A stretch of 64,000 nucleotides of DNA from Lathyrus oleraceus. Its lineage: Eukaryota; Streptophyta; Magnoliopsida; Fabales; Fabaceae. The stretch spans positions 274,637,618 through 274,701,617 of the forward strand of contig NC_066584.1 of assembly GCF_024323335.1 (NCBI RefSeq), read 5' to 3'. Under the pieces are notes generated by a model. The model saw only the letters and a list, made by a program, of their open reading frames with translations, was not told the DNA's origin and made no database searches. The translations under genes were made by a program, and so were the position numbers. Of this stretch, positions 43,408-55,231 are shown one piece after another. The stretch's first letter is position 1. Every line of letters begins with the position of its first letter.

Positions 43408-46400
43408 GCTGCCCATATTTAAGGACATTCTAACCGAGGAGCAGAAGGTTAAAATCTTTGGCTCGACTCAGTAGAATGGGCTTAAATAACAACATATAGA
43501 AACAAATTTTGGTCCCTAAGGGACCTCATGATGCATATGATATGAATGCAAAAGTTAATGCTCTGTGGGAAAATATTTCCACAAAGGAAAAAGAAATCAG
43601 AGAGACCGAAAATCTGCAGGAGCATAATGCATTCCATAAGGAAAGCTCGCTGGGGAGACAAAGACTCTGAGGGATAAAAAGGAGTTATGCGTAGGCCAGG
43701 CTACGACTTAAAACTACTGGGGGACTAGAGGGATTCCACAAAAATGGAAAGACTCAGCCGGGGAAACAACAGTATTTGCAGGGGATACGAGTAAGTCAGG
43801 ATAAAACTGAAGTACTCGACTCACGCAGGGGAAAAACGATTTCACTAAGGAAATGCGCACTTAACTCAGCTGGGGAGAAAATGAACTTCAACACAGGAGG
43901 AGCAGAAATTTATTATCTACTACCTGTTACTGGGTAAGGAGATAATAAAGATCTGTCAGAGAGATCATTCGTCATCGGTCAGGATGAACACATCAAGGAT
44001 GACTCGCTGAGGATCACCAGGAGGGAGTATTCATTACCGATTACTAGATAAGAATAGCCTTGCTGGGGAAAACTGTAGAAAAAGGATTTACAACTACCAG
44101 TTACTGGGCAGAAGACCAAAGGTGAGAGTATCCGTCATCGGTTAGGATGAACATCTCAAGGATAAACTCAACAGGGAAGAAAATCCGTCATCTGCTAGGA
44201 TGAACATATCAAGGATAGACTTGTATGGGAAATGTAAAGGAGGATAACCGTCATCGGTTAGGATGAACATATCAAGGATATACCAACCGAACAAAAAGGG
44301 AGGAATTACATCTATCAAAATCTGGATAGAAAACCGTCGGAGAGAGAATTTGTCACCGGTTAGGATGAACATATCAAGGATTAACTCTGCGAGGGGATAA
44401 AGTAGGATTTACAACTATCGGTTACTGGGTAGAAAACTAATCAAAGAGAAAACCCGTCACCGGTTAAAGTGAACATATCAAGGATAGAATTTGGAAAGGG
44501 GAGAAAAAATAGGGATTATATCTATCAGTTACAGGATAAAATACAAAAGAAGAGAAAATCCGTCACTGGTTAAAGTGAACATATCAAGGATAGTCTCCGC
44601 ACAGGGAAAAAGTAGGACTTACAACTACCGGTTACTGGGTAGAAGCCCACCAAGAGAAGGAAACCCGTCATCGGTTAGGATGAACATATCAAGGATTAAC
44701 TCTCTGAGGAACACAATAGGGATTACAACTACCTTCTTACTGGGTAGAATACCACCAATATGAGAATATCCATCACTGGTTAAAGTGAACATATCAAGGA
44801 TAGACTCCTGCGGGGGAAGGAAAGATATTCGTCAAACTAAGAAGGGTACTTTTGCCGGGTATTGGGCAAGAAGTAACAAACTGCAAACTAAGAAGAATAT
44901 TACCAGTTACTGGGTAATAGACTCCTAGGGGACCAAAATATCTATCTAGGTAAGAGATAGAAAGAAAACGGTCAATCAAGACTTAACCCAATGAGGACAT
45001 AACTCAAGGGGAAAAATTCCATCCAGAAAATCTACTGGAGAGGAAACTGAAGTAACAACCATTCACGAGGAAACAAACTCAGTGGGGAAACAGAGAAAGG
45101 TTAAAGTCTTTCTGCTTAAGGGGCTAACACTCTACAATTGAAGGAGGACAGACACCGGATTTGTTATGGGGATAAAGTACCTCCATAACAGAGAAAGAGA
45201 ATCTCAAACAAATCAAATATGAAGATGCAGGATATGCAAATTATGAAATTTTATGAATGTATATGTATATGCGTATATGATGATTATGCTGAAAAAACGA
45301 TCACAAAGGATACAAAGGTGTCGCAAAGAAATTGAACCACCGGTACAATCTTCGATCAATCCAAAAATATGGAGACAACTGTCGGGGAGCAGAGAGATCA
45401 ACATCCCAAAAGGCTCAACCCTAGCTGAGGACGGAGGAGATCTGCTGAGGATAGAACATCCAATCTGTAGGGAATTTTAGGTCCACACCATAAAACAATG
45501 GGAGACAACCCTACAGAGAAAATAAATCAACAAAAGCTGCTCAGAAACCAGGAGGAAACTCTGACTAGGAGCAAAGATAAATGGCGATTGGTGAGGACAC
45601 CAAAGCGATCTACTGGGGAAGATCAACCAACTCTGAAGTTCAACCTTGCTGAGGAGATACGAACTTCGCTAGGGATGGCATAAGCTCCGCTGGGGGTGTA
45701 CAAATTCTGTTGTGGATGACAACACGCCGCAGGGTATCTGGATCAACCAAATCAGCTGGGGATAACGATATTCCATTGGGGAAATGAATCAACACTAATG
45801 TTTAGGGATACCCGAAGAGTCAACTACTTGGGGAACCTCCGAGGCTTCGCACTTAAGGACTTACTATCCATTGAAATGCTGTTCATATTACTTTTACTTG
45901 CTTTGGATTTTTTTTTTGCTTTTATATTAAATAAAACTTGATTTTGATTTAAAATTTAATTTTAAAATGATCATAATAAAATTTAAAACTATTGGCTGAA
46001 GTAGGTAAGAGTAGAATCAATTTGGATAAAAGCTCAACTTTATTTAATAGAATGGTAGTCTGTAAATGACAAGACTCCATAGATTTTACAAAGTTGAAAA
46101 TGGTAATTTACATGGAAAAGGGTTACATTGAATACAAATGATCCTTAATCCTTCTACCAACTCTTGATATCCATTGTACTCTTGACTGCTGCTGGAGATG
46201 AACTGATGTCAACCCTTGTGCTCAAACAAGTCTTCAAAACACTGAAGTTCAGCAGAATGCAGTTACTTGCCATAATCCCTAATTTTTGCATAAGTTTCCC
46301 CAAGGTGGGGTACTCAACTTATTAGGAAATTCTTTCTGTTTTTATGTCTCTAATTTTTTCCTGGATCGCCCTTTTGGGTTTTCAATCCACCGAGACGCTC

Positions 46401-46458
46401 ATTTTTGCCTAAGCCGCCCTTTCGGATTTTCAACTTAGAGAGCTGTTCTTTTCTTTTT
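43408..46458 (-). other. Ogre-C 3' untranslated region
   Basis: About 3 kb with no domain-bearing ORF. It is rich in GGGGA motifs (CTGGGGA, GCAGGGGA) and contains the tandem array at 43971-44820. The sequence abutting the LTR (AAATATGGGCAGC on the minus strand, 43420-43408) is only a weak purine tract. Confidence 0.75.
43971..44820 (-). repeat. Tandem array, about 105-bp unit, in the Ogre-C 3' UTR
   Basis: GTCATCGGTTAGGATGAACATATCAAGGAT-like starts occur at 43971, 44134, 44187, 44250, 44352, 44456, 44562, 44667 and 44772. The last five are 102-106 bases apart. Units also share TACAACTACCGGTTACTGGGTAGAA. Some units read TTAAAGTGAAC for TTAGGATGAAC, giving two unit types. Confidence 0.9.
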
Positions 46459-47103
46459 TTAGGCGAAGTATTTCTTGACTGCCTCTGCATTCATAGGACG
46501 AGTGAACTCTTCACCATCCATAGTTGTAAGAATCAGGGCACCGCCTGAAAAAGCTCTCTTAACAACATATGAGCCTTCATAATTGGGAGTCCATTTTCCT
46601 CTAGAATCTGGCTTGAACGTCAAAATCTTCTTGAGCACAAGGTCACCTTCTCTGAACACTCGAGGTTTGACCTTCTCATCAAAAGCTTTCTTCATCCTTT
46701 GCTGATATAACTGACCATGACACATGGCAGTCAATCTCTTCTCTTCAATCAAATTCAACTGGTCAAACCTGGTTTGACACCATTCAGCTTCAGTCAACTT
46801 GGCTTCCATGAGCATACGTAACGAAGGAATCTCAACCTCTACGAGGAGTACTGCTTCCACACCATACACAAGAGAGAAAGGGGTTGCCCCTGTTGAAGTG
46901 CGGACGGACATACGATATCCATGCAAAGCAAATGGGAGCATCTCATGCCAATCTTTATACGTTACAACCATCTTCTGGATAATCTTCTTGATGTTCTTAT
47001 TCGTAGCTTCAACAACCCCATTCATCTTGGGTCTATAGGGAGAAGAATTATGATGTGAAATCTTGAAGTCTTTACAAAGAGCTTCATCCATATTGTTATT
47101 CAA
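46459..47103 (-). CDS. Ogre-C integrase C-terminal half
   Basis: 214 codons in the same frame as the upstream pol ORF and separated from it by one TGA (about 47147), beyond which ITDNGSNLNN holds the second catalytic Asp. This part has the catalytic Glu (MNGVVEATNKN), SSPYRPKMNG, and the C-terminal SYVVKRAFSGGALIL region. It ends at TAG..TTC, ...AEAVKKYFA. Alone it would be inactive; it belongs to the pol polyprotein. Confidence 0.85.
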   Translation of the reverse strand: MNNNMDEALCKDFKISHHNSSPYRPKMNGVVEATNKNIKKIIQKMVVTYKDWHEMLPFALHGYRMSVRTSTGATPFSLVYGVEAVLLVEVEIPSLRMLMEAKLTEAEWCQTRFDQLNLIEEKRLTAMCHGQLYQQRMKKAFDEKVKPRVFREGDLVLKKILTFKPDSRGKWTPNYEGSYVVKRAFSGGALILTTMDGEEFTRPMNAEAVKKYFA

Positions 47104-49125
47104 GTTCGATCCATTGTCAGTAATGATCTTACTTGGTACACCATAACATCATATGATCTGATTCTTGATAAACCTTACAACAACTTGCTTGGTTACGTTT
47201 GCATACGATGTCGCTTCAACCCATTTTGTGAAGTAGTCAATTGCCACCAAAATGAAACGATGTCCATTCGAAGCTTTGGGCTCAATCATCCCAATCATAT
47301 CAATTCCCCACATGGAGAAGGGCCATGGGGAAGAGATAACATTCAAAAGCGTCGGAGGAACATGGATCTTATCAGCATAAATTTGACACTTGTGACACTT
47401 CTTCACAAATTTGCAACAGTCAGATTCCGTTGTCAGCCAATAGTAACATGCTCGCAACATCTTCTTTTCCATTGCATGTCCATTGGAATTAGTACCAAAG
47501 GAACCTTCATGCACTTCGGTCATCAACAAGCATGTTTCATGTCTATCCATGCATCTGAGTAAAACCATGTCGAAGTTTCTCTTGTATAGTATATCACCAT
47601 TCAAGTAGAAATTGCCGACTAATCTTCTCAAAGTCTTATCTTTCAAATATGCCCCAGGTGGGTAAATCTGACTTTGGAGGAAACTTTTGATGTCGTAATA
47701 CCATGGCTTCTCGTATTTGATTTCTACGACAGTGAACACATGAGCTGGCCTATCAAGACACATCACAGATAAATTGGGAACTTCATTCCAATATTTCACT
47801 ACAATCATTGATGCCATCGTTGCAAGACCATCTGCCATCCGGTTCTTATCTCGAGGAATATGATGAAACTCAACCTTTGTAAAGAAAGTTGAAATCCTCC
47901 TCGCATAATCTCTATATGGTATCAAACCAGGTTGATTTGTCTCCCATTCTCCTTTGATCTGATTAACAACCAAAGCCAAATCACCAAAGACATCCAAATA
48001 CTTGATTATGAGATTCATGGCCTCTTCAAGCCCCATAATGCAAGCTTCATATTCTGCCTTGTTATTTTTACACTTGAAAGTCAATCTAGCTGTAAATGGT
48101 AGATGCGTGCCTTGCGGAGTAATAATCACTGCCCTAATGCCATTTCCATATTGATTAACAGCTCCATCAAATACCATGCACCAACGGGAATCAGGTTCTG
48201 GCCCTTCTTCAAGCAATGGTTCATCACAATCTTTCATCTTCAAGTACAAGATCTCTTTATCAGAAAAATCATACTGCACTGACTGGTAATCTTCAATTGG
48301 TTGGTGAGCTAAATGGTCGGCCAAGATACTACCCTTGATTGCTTTCTGAGATCGGTATTCAATATCATACTCTGACAACAACATCTGCCAACGGGCAATC
48401 CTCCTAGTTAAATCAGGCTTCCTAAATATATACTTGATTGGATCCATTTTGGATATCAACCAAGTGGTATGATTCAACATATACGGGCGCAGATGCTTAG
48501 CAGCCCAAGCCAATGCACAACAAGTTTTCTCAAGCATAGAATACCGAGTCTCACAGTCGGTGAAGTTCTTACTGAGGTAGTAAAGTGCAAATTCTTTCTT
48601 CCCAGTCTCATCTTGCTGACAAAGAACACAACCCATACTATCTTCTAGCACAGTCAAATACATGATCAATGGTCTTCCTTCAACAGGTGGAGACAAAATC
48701 AGAGGTTCAAGCAAATATTCTTTGATACTATCAAATGCTTTCTGGAAATCTTCGGTCCAATCACAAGACTGATCTTTCCGAAGAAGCTTGAATATAGGCG
48801 CACATGTGGCGGTCATGTGGGAAATGAATCTGGAAATATAATTCAAGTGGCCGAGAAAACCTCTGACTTGCTTCTTAGTTTTAGACGCAGGCATCTCTTG
48901 TATTGCTTTGACCTTGGCCGGATCAACTTCAATACCTTTCTCACTGACAATAAAGCCCAACAACTTACCAGAACGAACACCAAAAGTACACTTATTGGGA
49001 TTCAAGCGGAGTTTATACTTCCTCAAACGCTGGAATAGTTTCAACAAATGCTCAACATGCTTCTCTTCATCAATTGATTTAGCAATCATGTCATCGACAT
49101 AAACTTAAATCTCTTTATGCATCAT
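47104..49125 (-). CDS. Ogre-C RT end, RNase H, second RNase H and integrase start
   Basis: 646 open codons (49089-47149), with YVDD just upstream behind a stop at about 49108. Residues: RT thumb and connection 1-115; original RNase H about 135-260, whose first catalytic Asp position is Thr (MYLTVLED); second, archaeal-type RNase H about 303-425 with D308, E346, D370 and D420 all present; integrase zinc region about 525-570 (CHKCQ); integrase core from 585 with D597 (GIDMIGM). A working second RNase H beside a decayed first one is characteristic of the Tat lineage. The open frame ends in TGA after KNQII, before the second integrase Asp. Confidence 0.9.
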
Positions 49126-49892
49126 ATCATGAAAAAGAGTAGTCATTCTTTAGACCGAAAGACATCACTCTATAACAGAATGTTCCCCAAGGTGTAATGA
49201 ATATGGTCTTCTCCATATCTTCGGGTGCCATCTTGATCTGATTATATCCTAAAAATCCATCTATAAACGAAAAGACTTTGAATTTAGCAGTATTGTCTAC
49301 CAACATATCAATGTGTGGCAGAGGGAAATCATCTTTCGGACTGGCTTTATTCAAATCTCTATATTCGACACACATGCAGACTTTTCCATCTTTCTTCGGT
49401 ACAGGAAAAATATTAGCCACCCATTACGGATACTCAGCTGTCACAAGAAAACCGACATCAATCTGCTTCTGCACTTCCTCTTTGATCTTCACAGCCATAT
49501 CAGGATGCGTTCTTCTCAACTTCTGCTTAACTGGCGGGCATTCTGGCTTCAACCACAGTCTATGCTCCACAATCTTAGAATCTAACCCAGGCATGTCTTG
49601 ATAAGACCAAGCAAACACATTTGAATACTCTTGAAGAAGATCAATCAACCCCTTCTTAGCATCTGGACACAGTCGACACCCAATCTTGACTTCCTTCACA
49701 TCATCCTCGGAACCCAAGTTGACTAGCTCAATCTGTTCTTCGAATGATTGAATAATCTTTTCATCTTGCTGAAGAAGACGAGACAATTCCTCACTCACTT
49801 CTACATCACTTTCCTCCTCGGCCTCGAACACAGGGAACTCAAAATTTGGGGAAGGAGAAGGATCATTGTATTCAATGGGGTTAGGAACCAAC
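49126..49892 (-). pseudogene. Ogre-C RT N-terminal part (second pol exon)
   Basis: Begins at the 3' splice site (49892) with LVPNPIEYNDPSPS in phase with the protease exon. Acidic linker, VPKKDGKV, DYRDLN-like EYRDLNKASP and FIDGFLGYNQI follow. A TAA (CAA in Ogre-B) interrupts at about 49422. A 26-bp deletion at about 49136, between two AATG repeats, removes the VGATYQRA segment and shifts the frame. Confidence 0.85.
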
Positions 49893-50143
49893 CTGCATAA
49901 TGATTTGATATTTTGATTTTAGAGAAGTGAATTTGTGACCAAATATTATGCAGATGGACAATTATATTGTTTATTTATGTTTTTTGTGATTACCATTTTC
50001 AGAATAAAGCAAAAAGTAAAAACAAACATCAAAGATGTGGATGAATAGAATTAATTTTATTGATAATCAATTTAAAATGCCCAAAGAATGGTCACTTCTC
50101 CCTTACGCATAGGAGAAGGATTTTAAAATATAAAAGCAATTAC
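49893..50143 (-). other. Ogre-C pol intron (251 bp) between protease and RT
   Basis: On the minus strand: TCTAA|GTAATTG ... ATTATGCAG|GTTGG. Removal joins AA and G into AAG (Lys) and gives HQSKLVPNPIEY in one frame, bypassing the TAA right after the protease exon. Ogre-B has the same intron (62961-63215). An intron at this point is an established Ogre feature. Confidence 0.88.
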
Positions 50144-51263
50144 TTAGATTGATGCAAAATAAAAAGAATATCAACGGCAATCCAATTGTTGCACGTCCTT
50201 CCATGCGTTACAAAGTTGGTGCAGTCTTCCTCTTCATCATCCTCTAGCACAGCAGCTAAGTGTTGTTCATTGCCATGAATGAACCCTCTGCTACAGAAGC
50301 TGAGTTGCATATCTTCAAATCTAACAGTTGATGAGCCTTTCTGGAACCCTAAACCAGTTCTGCCCTTGTTGTCGGAGACCTCTACTATGCGCCCCCATTG
50401 GTCAACAGTACCTTCTTTAACAATCTTCTGAGCATCTTTCAGCGAGGACATAGGTGCCCCAACTCTCTTCTGAGCAGCAATAGATAAGGCTTGGAACGGA
50501 GTCCCAACCTCATCCTCAGATTCAACATAAGAGAAAGATGACAAATGGCTAACCAACAACACCTTCTCTCCTCCCACAATCACTAGCTTTCCATTCTTGA
50601 CAAATTTCAATTTCTGATGTAGAGTGGAGGTAACAGCCCCGGCCTCATGAATCCATGGCCTTCCCAATAAACAGCTGTAGGCCGGGTGGATATCCATTAC
50701 TTGAAAAGTAATATGAAAATCACTCAGACCTATTTTGACTGGAAGGTCCACTTCACCAATAACCGTTTTGCGCGAGCCATCAAAGGCTTTGACAATTACC
50801 CCACTATACCTCATGGGAGCTCCTTGGTAAGATAACTTTAATAGAGTTGACTTCGGAAGTACATTGAGTGACGAACCGGTGTCAACTAGCACATTTGACA
50901 AAGCATCTTCCTTACAGTTCATTGAAATATGCAAAGCTCGGTTATGATTTCTTCCCTCCTCAGGGAGTTCTTCGTCATAGAAGCTCAAATTATTGCATGA
51001 AGTGATGTTAGCCACAATGTGATCAAATTGATCCACAATAACATCTTGCTTTACATATGCTTGTTCAAGAACTCTCTGTAGTGCTTCTCTATGTGACTCA
51101 GAATTCAAAAGCAGAGACAACACTAAAATCTTTGAGGGGGTCTGGAGCAGCTGCTCAACCACACTAAATTCACTCCTTTTGATCAATTAGAGTACCTCAT
51201 CATCATCATTGGCTTTCAAGTTGCTGGATTCACCAGACTTATCCTTTGAACAGCCAACTAGAT
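50144..51263 (-). CDS. Ogre-C protease exon
   Basis: Open from 51186 (348 codons). The aspartic protease active site is VDTGSSLNVLP at residues 101-111 (D102-T103-G104), with a later hydrophobic-Gly flap region and CLLGRPWIHEAGA. A glycine-rich KGRTGLGFQ segment resembles a G-patch, which other plant Tat elements also carry after the protease. Upstream, a CAA-to-TAA change (about 51188) and a 1-bp deletion near 51265 break the join to the gag side. Acts in maturation of the Gag-Pol polyprotein; intact active site, but not translatable from the start. Confidence 0.85.
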
Positions 51264-51894
51264 CTAATTAGGTATCTCCACTTTCTTACCAACAATCATT
51301 TCCTCTTTACTTTCTGGGACGACTGGCCCTAACACTTGACCACTGCGGGTCACCTTCGTAACATCAGCAATGCTCACCACTGAACTAGTCGTAGGTAACA
51401 GGACCTCTTGACCATTCTTCACCATTGTAGCATTGTACTGGTATGGTACAGCCTTATCAGATGAATACAGGATCGGGCCCGCTAACCGTATTACCAATGG
51501 TGATACTGATCTTTGACTGACATTCTTATTATTGCTGCTATCATACTGAATTATCAACCGCTCTTGTGGCTTGAAAATGGGCACTATGAAATTGACATCG
51601 TCATCTACATGACGAGATTGAACAATCTGGATCATGCCTTCATCCATCAGACGCTGGATGTCCCTTTTCACTACATCACACCCTCTTGGGTTCACACTAC
51701 AAATAACACAACCATCATGGTCATGTTCACAGTCACCCACCTTACAGATATCCTTGTACATCTGCACCAAAGATCTTCAGATAAACTGGACTTCAAAAAT
51801 CTTGAATTCTCCAGAACAATCGTCCACCATATTTACTGAAGAGTTCCCATGAGCGGGCAAAGGGTTTGCTTTCACGTTTGGCGCGCGGTCCTAA
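51264..51894 (-). pseudogene. Ogre-C gag-protease linker
   Basis: Open 51770-51264; DCEHDHDGCVICSVNPRGC and MDEGMIQIVQSRHVDDDV are shared with Ogre-B 61340-61500. It is in a different frame from gag because of a 1-bp deletion near 51893 (TTTAGGAC versus TTTGAGGAC). No known domain. Confidence 0.7.
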
Positions 51895-53506
51895 AAGATA
51901 CCATACCACTCTTCATAAGCTTTTGAACCTCATACTTTAATGGATATCAGTTTTCAATATCATGTCCAGGTGCTCCTTGATGAAAAGCACAATGAAGCTC
52001 AGGTTTATACCACCAGGGAAGTGGTTCTGGGATCTGTGGTGGGTTCCTCGGTTGAATTAAATTCTTGAGAACTAACGAGGGATACAACTCTACATACAAC
52101 ATAGGAATCGGGTCAAAAGAGACCTTCTTCCTCTCAAAGTTCTGCTGATGCTGATTGTTGTTGATATTGTTGTTGTTGTAGGTGTTCGTTCTTTGTTGTA
52201 GTTGTTGTTGTTGACGTTGATGTTGTGGTTGTTGTTGAATTGGTGTTGCTTGTTGATTAGAAAATACCGGAATAACGAAAGATACTTGATGATGATGATG
52301 TTGACGGGGTGATGAATTTCTTCTGATCTGAGGCCTCCTCTGCCTCCCACTGGAAATTGCATTTGTTTCACTGTCCTTCTTCTTGCTGAAACTACTACCA
52401 TACCTCTTACTTGTTGACGCCTCATCTCTTGACAAACGTCCTTCATGGACTCCTTCTTCAAGTCTCATCCCCATGTTTACCATTTCCATAAAATCACTGG
52501 GGGCACTAGCGATCATTTGTTCATAATAAGATGAACTCAGGGTTTTTAAGAATATTTTTGTCATCTCTTTCTCTTCCAAAGGAGGAGTGATATGGGCAGC
52601 CAACTCCCTCCATCTTTACGCATACTCTTTGAATGTCTCTTTGTCTTTCTAAGACATTGATCTCAATTGGTCTCTATCTGGCGCCATGTCCACATTATAT
52701 TTATATTGCTTCACAAAAGCCTCTCCCAAGTCGTTGAAAGTGAGGATCCTTGCACTGTCGAACCCCATATACCAACGGAGTGCATCACCAGTCAGGCTAT
52801 CCTGGAAGTAGTGAATGAGCAAATGGTCATTATCAGTCTGGGTTGACATCTTGCGAGAATACATCACAAGATGACTGAGCGGACAAGAGTTCCCCTTATA
52901 TTTTTCAAAGTCAGGAACATTGAACTTCACCGGGATTTTGACATTGTGTACCAAACATAACTCGGCAACACTCTTCCCAAACAAATCTTTACCTCTCAGC
53001 ATCTTCAATTCCTTGTGAAGCACAAGAAATTGGTCTTTCATTTCGTCCATCTTCTCATACACATTCGGACCCTCAGACGGCTCAGAATGATAGATGGTAT
53101 CCTCTATGCGAGGCAAAGTGTGCACAACTAGAGGTGGCACGGACATGACTGGGCTAGATGTCGACATGGAAGCAAAGGTAGGCGCAAAGCCTTCTGGCAC
53201 AAAGTTGGGTGACATTCCCCACAGGAATCCGACAGGCAGGCTCGGTGCGAAGTGGGCGGTAGCGGCAGGCACGGTAGAGGTAACCGCTTTTGAAGTAACA
53301 GTCCTCGCGGAAGGAGTTGCAGGTGTTGGAGAAGATTTACTCTGAGAAGCAAGAACTGATTCCATCAGGGCAGTCAGTCGGGCGATCTCGTTCTTTAGCT
53401 CTTTGTTCTCTTGCTCTAGATGTTCCATAATTTTCAGATGATTGGCTCTGGTATTATACCGGTGAGTCAGCTTGGCTAAAGCACAAAAGAAACACCAATC
53501 AGACAC
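51895..53506 (-). pseudogene. Ogre-C gag
   Basis: Start codon position is GTG (53506), where Ogre-B has ATG, directly after a TTTTTTCTAG acceptor-like tract. N-terminal coiled-coil-like segment, Pro/Ser/Thr linker, capsid-like domain (FEKYKGNSCPLSHLVMY, LIHYFQDSLTGDALRWYMGF), then RSMS, two nonsense codons (about 52647 and 52617), and TKIFLKTLSSSYYEQMIA. A Gln/Asn-rich tract lies at about 52140-52260. A CAFHQGAPGHDIEN zinc-knuckle-like end has its last Cys turned into TGA. All parts are in one frame down to the indel at 51893. Confidence 0.85.
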
Positions 53507-53728
53507 CTAGAAAAAACCTGCTTATGCAAATGATGCATGAAATACAATGGTTGATTATTTTTATTTTCAAGGAACTTACTATATCATTTGCAAATATATA
53601 ATATTTAAATGGCGATTGCAACAATTTGATATGACCAAAAATCTCTTTTTATATAAATTGGAAGGATTACACCGAGTACAATTTCAGAAACCAAATGAAA
53701 AATACAAGAGAAAAGGAGACTAGTCATC
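53507..53728 (-). other. Ogre-C ORF1-gag spacer
   Basis: No gene seen. It is about 220 bp versus 418 bp in Ogre-B; the difference is mostly the TA tract of Ogre-B. Confidence 0.7.
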
Positions 53729-55231
53729 CTAATGATCCCTAACAACAATGTCGGAAGACCTGGCTGAAGGCGCGTACTTTCTTCGAATGCGACGGATCTC
53801 GATCTCAAAAGAAGCCTTCATCCGAGTCTTCTCGAGGACAAGCTGGTCAACAATCTTCTTCCAAGCAACGGGAGGCTGAGGCATGCTAGAAGATGAAACC
53901 TCTGGCTCTCTCTGTCTCTTCGTCACTCGATCCTCAAGTAGCTCAATCATTGTATCTTTGTCCTTAGACTCCAACTGCAACTCTTCATGCTTTTTGCTCA
54001 AAGCATGGAAACGCTCTTCCCACATATTTTTCTCTTGCTTCATCTTGACGAGCGCGTCTTCCAACGCCTCTACATCTTGGTTAGGGAGAGTTAATGGCTC
54101 AACCACAACCGTAGACATAGTTCTTTCACAAGGATAAGGCATCTTCAACTCCAAATCTCTCTTCTTCACCCAAAGAGTGTAACCTTCCAAAGCTACACAA
54201 TTGCACTGACCAAGCTCAGATCTTCCTTTCCTATGCACATTATGCCAAGCATGCATAATCTTCTGCTTCAAATGTTGGGAATCTTTACCCTCTTGATAGA
54301 AAAGACCTTATAACAACATGTTATTAGGTTTGTCTCTCAAGGGGAACCCAAGTTGACGACGAGCCAAAACAGGGTTATAGTTAATTCCTCCTTGTGTACC
54401 AATGAGAGGCACATTAGAGAACTCACCACAACTATCAATAATCTCCAAACCGCTTAAAGACGGATCATACAAAACTATATCATCATTAGTGAGAGACATA
54501 AGTCTCGAATACCACCTTAGACATTGTTTGTTCTCCACAAAAGCAGGCGTTTGAGGCAAGTGCGAAATAAACCACTTGTACAGAAGAGGAATGCAACAGA
54601 CAATCGTTCAACCACCCTTAGAATTCCTTAGATGCAAAGAGAAATACATATCTCCCAATAAAGTAGGCACAGGATTCTGAATCAAGAAAAGTATAATGGC
54701 GTTAACATCAACAAAACCATCAATGTTAGGGAACAAAGCTAATCCATAGATGAGCAACACAAAGATAGCTTCAAAAGAATCCACACTACCAGCTTGAGCA
54801 AAAGTAGTAGCTTCCTTGATGAGGAAATCATATGGCAACCCAAATAACCCTCTTTTCTTCACCCAATGAGCCTTTATCTCAGACTTCTTCAAGTGAAGGG
54901 CTTCAGCAATAGTACTAGATCAGAGAATCTCCTCCAATCCACTAAAAGGCACTCTACTAGAAACAGGTATCCCCAAAAGATGAGAATACTCCTCCAATGT
55001 AGGCACAAGCTGAAAATCTAGGAAAGTGAAGCAATGGTAGAGAGGATCATAGAACTGCACTAGCACACTCAAGAGTCCTTCAACCACATTAGCAGACAAG
55101 ATGGACAGAAGCTTCCCATGACGTTGTTTGAAGTCCAAGGGATCTAATACAAAATATGCTAGCTTCCTTAACTCTTTCAAGTCTGGACATCTGAAACTGT
55201 ACTTCTTAGTGTTCCTTCGTCCATAATCCAT
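53729..55231 (-). pseudogene. Ogre-C ORF1, three in-frame stops
   Basis: 501 codons in one frame from ATG 55231 to a stop at 53729. TGA at about 54917, TGA at about 54605 and TAA at about 54305 each differ by one base from the Ogre-B reading. Globular N-terminal part with RCPDLKELRKLAYFVLDPL and TLEEYSHLLGIPVSS; conserved RQLGFPLRDKPNN; coiled coil (DVEALEDALVKMKQEKNMW); basic C-terminus. Function of Ogre ORF1 is not established; the preserved frame despite stops implies it was under coding constraint until recently. Confidence 0.82.

Noticed and set aside
43971..44820. CRISPR-like array
   Set aside because: Regular spacing, but the whole 105-bp unit is repeated, the spacers are not unique, and the setting is a plant retrotransposon 3' UTR.
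46799..47038. Plus-strand ORFs opposite Ogre-C pol (also 47185-47562, 49278-49601)
   Set aside because: Shadows of the real minus-strand pol frames; sequences have no independent domain.
52090..52461. Asn-rich ORF on the minus strand
   Set aside because: Alternative frame of the Gln/Asn-rich part of Ogre-C gag.
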